NCBI GenBank assembly: GCA_017539645.1
Contig: JAFYCM010000093.1
Coordinates: forward strand, 17,772 to 81,771
Origin: Bacteroidales bacterium
Lineage (GTDB): Bacteria > Bacteroidota > Bacteroidia > Bacteroidales > Marinilabiliaceae
DNA length: 64,000 bases
Direction of reading: 5' to 3'
Made by a program: the position numbers and the translations under genes. Under the pieces are notes generated by a model. It was not told where the DNA came from. It saw only the letters and a program-made list of their open reading frames with translations, and did no database searches. Positions 61,318 through 64,000 of this stretch are shown one piece after another. How positions within the stretch are numbered: position 1 is the stretch's first letter; the number at the start of each line of letters is the position of its first letter.

Positions 61318-62721
61318 TTACTCTACCGTGGCGTAGATCTCGTCCTTGGTTGTGCGGCAAGGATAGAGTTTGATTGTGGTGCCAACTGCGCTAAGGTTGC
61401 CGCCATTGCCAACGAGGTCGGTGAGTGAGCCTCCGAGGTTGATAGCCCAATCGTTGTTAGCTGTAAACTTCCAACCAGCATCGGTTACTGTTGCGCCAGT
61501 AATCTCGTAGCAGAGGTCGGTAGCATTCCACGTCATCTGCTGAGCATCATCATCGGCTTTCCAACCGTTGAAATCGCCAACGAGGTTCATGTTGGTAATC
61601 TTGGTAGCCTTGAGGTTGCCATTTGCAACGTCAACTTCGAAGTAATAGAGACCAGCAGCGCTATTGATAATATTGCCACCATCACCTTTTTCGAGGCTGA
61701 AGCCTTCGCTTGCGGTGGTGAAGTTGCCTGCATTGTATTCAGAGCTCCAGTTGCGAGCGCGGGTAAACTTGAATTCGCCATCCATATAAGCAAAACCAGT
61801 GTAAACGCCATTGCCTTGATGCTTGAGTGCAGGTGCTGTTTCAGGGCTCCAGCCTTGAGCGTTGCCTGGCAAATAGATATACTCTTCGAAATTGAGAGCC
61901 TCTACGGTGAACGTGTAGTCTATCATATTTATAGAGACCTTAATCTTCTTAGCACCGGCAGCCACTTTGAACGAGTTATCGGCACCAAGCACCGAACGAC
62001 GGTCGAGGCTTCCGCTTGTAGATTCGCTATTGCCACCAACAACGCCGAAGAGTTGCGACCAATCATTGCTATTCGCAATAGCGTCGCAAGCCTTATCGTC
62101 GCCAATAGCAAACCAGGTGTCGCCTTCGGCAGCAGCATCGAAAGTGATGGTAAACACAGGGTCGTCGTATACATTGGTTTCGCTGTGGTTGAACTTCAAC
62201 TCTTTAGATGAAGCCGAAGCAGCCCAATCGAGCGGACCACCAACAATATAATATGCATTAGCGATGTCGGGCGTAACGAGCGTAGCCTTGATTTCGAGCT
62301 TAACAGTGTCGCTCTTCATAAACTGACCATCGCGATTGACGAGAGCTACAACGCTCGCAGGGAGTGTGCGCAATTCGGGCGCTTTGCCATAGAATGCTTC
62401 AACAACCGAAACGAGGTCGTCTACAAGCACATTACCATTAGCATCGGCACTGATGAGGGAGCCATCGGAGAAGAGTACGTTGAAGTTGTTCACGGTGGCA
62501 TTGTTGTCGGAGAGCGAAACAGAAGGATTGAAGACCTTCACAACATCGGCTTCTACGTCGGCAATGTTGATAGCATCAACGGCGGTAGCACTGAAAGAGA
62601 AGCTTTGCGAAGCCTCTTGTGCATTGGTTATAGGTTGTGCCCAATCGTCGTAGCTTTCGTCGTCGCACGAAGCGAAGCCGAGAGCCGCAAAAGCAAGGGC
62701 GCTGTATATTAACTTTTTCAT
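61318..62721 (-). CDS. susF: SusF-like outer-membrane starch-binding lipoprotein
   Basis: This 467-residue lipoprotein (lipobox GFASC, Cys19) binds starch at the outer surface and has no enzyme motif. The N-terminal immunoglobulin-like region (about 30-150) is followed by repeated CBM-like beta-sandwich modules. Conserved words include YYIVGGPLDW, EYIYLPGNAQGWSPETAPAL and MNLVGDFNGWKADDDAQQM, each with the Trp used for glucan stacking. Position after SusE and before the amylases agrees with the Sus locus of Bacteroides. SusE and SusF are hard to tell apart by sequence alone; the label rests on order. Confidence 0.85.
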   Translation of the reverse strand: MKKLIYSALAFAALGFASCDDESYDDWAQPITNAQEASQSFSFSATAVDAINIADVEADVVKVFNPSVSLSDNNATVNNFNVLFSDGSLISADANGNVLVDDLVSVVEAFYGKAPELRTLPASVVALVNRDGQFMKSDTVKLEIKATLVTPDIANAYYIVGGPLDWAASASSKELKFNHSETNVYDDPVFTITFDAAAEGDTWFAIGDDKACDAIANSNDWSQLFGVVGGNSESTSGSLDRRSVLGADNSFKVAAGAKKIKVSINMIDYTFTVEALNFEEYIYLPGNAQGWSPETAPALKHQGNGVYTGFAYMDGEFKFTRARNWSSEYNAGNFTTASEGFSLEKGDGGNIINSAAGLYYFEVDVANGNLKATKITNMNLVGDFNGWKADDDAQQMTWNATDLCYEITGATVTDAGWKFTANNDWAINLGGSLTDLVGNGGNLSAVGTTIKLYPCRTTKDEIYATVE

Positions 62722-62739
62722 TTTCGGAATCTTTTTAGA

Positions 62740-62778
62740 ATCGGATGCCGCCGCATGGCAAGCAAAACGGCATCCGAT
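62740..62778 (-). promoter_or_regulatory. Intercistronic hairpin between SusE and SusF
   Basis: ATCGGATGCCG and CGGCATCCGAT form a perfect 11-bp stem with a 17 nt loop in the 91 bp gap. On the minus strand it is followed by TCTAAAAAG, not a T run, so an mRNA-stability or processing role is more likely than termination. Confidence 0.55.
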
Positions 62779-62812
62779 ATTTATATAAATAAATGTTTAT
62801 ATAAACTGCTTT

Positions 62813-64000
62813 CTATTCTTGCGTTATAAAGGTGTAGTAACCAGTAATATCGTCGAAGATTATCAAGTATTTGCCAGCAGGAACCTTGATGTTTGCTCCA
62901 CCACCAACGCCCCAACCTGTTGGGAACGACTCGGTGCCCCAGTTGGTATCCCACGAGCCAGTAGTCTTGAACTTGAGCTCGACATCTTCCGTTGCCTGAA
63001 ATTCGTATTTCCAAAGGTGGTTGTGAGCCTTTTGGTCGTCGGTGAGCGAGAATACAGGAGTCATTGGTTGGTCGCCCCAGTCGTTGAAGCTGCCTGCGAT
63101 AGAGATTTCGCCAAGTTCTTTTACATCTTCTGCTTTAGAAATTTCGAGTACATCAGTAGCCGTGTTGAGCAACACTTTGTAGTAGCCAGCCGAAGGAACA
63201 GCGATGTTGCCTGCGCCGCCATCGTTCTTCTTGAATGAACCGAAGGCGTCGCCTTGTGCCCACTGAATTTCCCAGTTGCCAGGAACATTTATGAGTTTGA
63301 ATTCATCGTCGAAATATGCTGTTAGGGCTATTTCGCCACGACCAGTCTTCTTGTCGTATTCAGCATTCTGAACTGGTTCGAGAGGCACCAAGCCATTTCC
63401 GATTTGGTCGGCTCCGTTCGACCATGAAGCGCTACCAATATTTGCACCAACCAAATACCAGAGTTCGATAGGAGCTGGTGCAAGTTCTACGTAGTATGGA
63501 GCTACGTTGAGCGTAACTACGTTTGAGGTTACTGAATACTTAGCAGCCGACTGAGCCGAAGGACCATTCGAAGAGTTAGTGCTTGGCGTAGCAACTATAC
63601 GTACATATATCTTTTCAGAAGCAGGCACATCTTCGTCGCCTTCCCAACCATTGAGGTAGGTAAGAGCAATTGCCAAATCTTCAGGCAATATGGCCAAACT
63701 TGCCGAAGTGATAGGGTCGAGAGCGTAGTAATCGGCCTTAGTTTCGCCCGATTCGTCGGCATCGGCAGTTTCGTTAGATACTTTGTATTCGCCATTTAGC
63801 GACACTTGAGTTACGTAGTTCACGGCTGTCGGGAATCCCCATTCAGGCTGTGAGCAGTATAGATTTACACTATTCGAAGAAGCCAAATCGACCAACGAAG
63901 AAGCGTAAGCAGGAGTGTTGAGGACGAACTCAACATTGGCATTATCGCTGAGTGTAGGGTTGTCGTCGCGATCGTCGTCGCAAGCCACCCAAGCTCCTAC
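62813..64000 (-). CDS. susE: SusE-like outer-membrane starch-binding lipoprotein, 5' end beyond the window
   Basis: The protein is cut by the right edge; 395 codons are visible plus the stop. The apparent start at 63988 is a GTG inside the signal peptide: the in-frame residues before it read VGAW and the lipobox Cys of WVACDDDRDDN follows, so the true ATG is outside. The mature part has an N-terminal SusE-type immunoglobulin-like region (VEFVLNTPAYASSLVDL) and two CBM-like modules (LWYLVGANIGSASW and ISIAGSFNDWGDQPMTP). It is the upstream gene of the operon in this window; SusC and SusD are expected just beyond the edge. Confidence 0.85.
   Translation of the reverse strand, partial: VGAWVACDDDRDDNPTLSDNANVEFVLNTPAYASSLVDLASSNSVNLYCSQPEWGFPTAVNYVTQVSLNGEYKVSNETADADESGETKADYYALDPITSASLAILPEDLAIALTYLNGWEGDEDVPASEKIYVRIVATPSTNSSNGPSAQSAAKYSVTSNVVTLNVAPYYVELAPAPIELWYLVGANIGSASWSNGADQIGNGLVPLEPVQNAEYDKKTGRGEIALTAYFDDEFKLINVPGNWEIQWAQGDAFGSFKKNDGGAGNIAVPSAGYYKVLLNTATDVLEISKAEDVKELGEISIAGSFNDWGDQPMTPVFSLTDDQKAHNHLWKYEFQATEDVELKFKTTGSWDTNWGTESFPTGWGVGGGANIKVPAGKYLIIFDDITGYYTFITQE

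Overview
The window is chromosomal DNA of a Bacteroidales bacterium, most like a Prevotella or related gut or oral lineage. The evidence is SusE, SusF and SusG homologues, many SPII lipoproteins, families typical of the order (DUF6057, DUF5687, DUF4250, DUF349, PA14-containing GH31) and promoters of the TAnnTTTG type. I see no rRNA, tRNA, CRISPR array, prophage or complete insertion sequence. The left edge cuts a DUF6057 membrane protein and the right edge cuts a SusE-type lipoprotein.

Layout. 1-2.6 kb: end of the DUF6057 gene and two tandem SiaC-like (DUF1987) genes. 2.7-15.6 kb: a glycan region with a GH43 lipoprotein, an AAA-ATPase/PD-(D/E)XK protein, a leftward operon GH31 - GH2 - DUF4250 small protein - GH3 that resembles the exo-enzyme set for xyloglucan oligosaccharides, and a divergent HAD phosphatase plus sodium/solute symporter. 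15.6-26 kb: a TonB-dependent receptor, MFS transporter, NadA, cyclophilin, BASS transporter, a PLD-like protein and NadE, interspersed with arrays of a palindromic intergenic repeat. 26-29.7 kb: GH28 and an ABC ATPase/DUF5687 permease pair. 29.9-44 kb: signalling genes (a histidine kinase, a pseudo-histidine-kinase that has lost its phospho-acceptor His, an orphan methyl-accepting protein, and a sensor-REC protein with an eroded kinase core), mixed with DUF2059, a nucleotidyltransferase, PurT and DUF349. 44-46.7 kb: a secreted repeat protein.

47-54.1 kb: a compact seven-gene operon: FabB-like ketosynthase, ACP, two hotdog dehydratases, an MMPL/RND exporter, a CrtI-like FAD oxidoreductase and a LolA-like carrier. 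It looks like a small aryl-polyene-like or specialised acyl-lipid pathway with its own export route. It has no ketoreductase, starter enzyme, acyltransferase or phosphopantetheinyl transferase in the window. I consider it the most interesting system here.

54-64 kb: two secreted proteins of unknown function, a tandem 41-44 bp repeat field, and a leftward starch locus (SusE partial, SusF, a second GH13, SusG). SusC and SusD are expected just beyond the right edge.

Several start codons are moved from the longest open frame because a -7 promoter element lies inside the longer version or because a signal peptide begins at the internal Met. One 59-residue gene (DUF4250) was found by reading the gap between GH2 and GH3.
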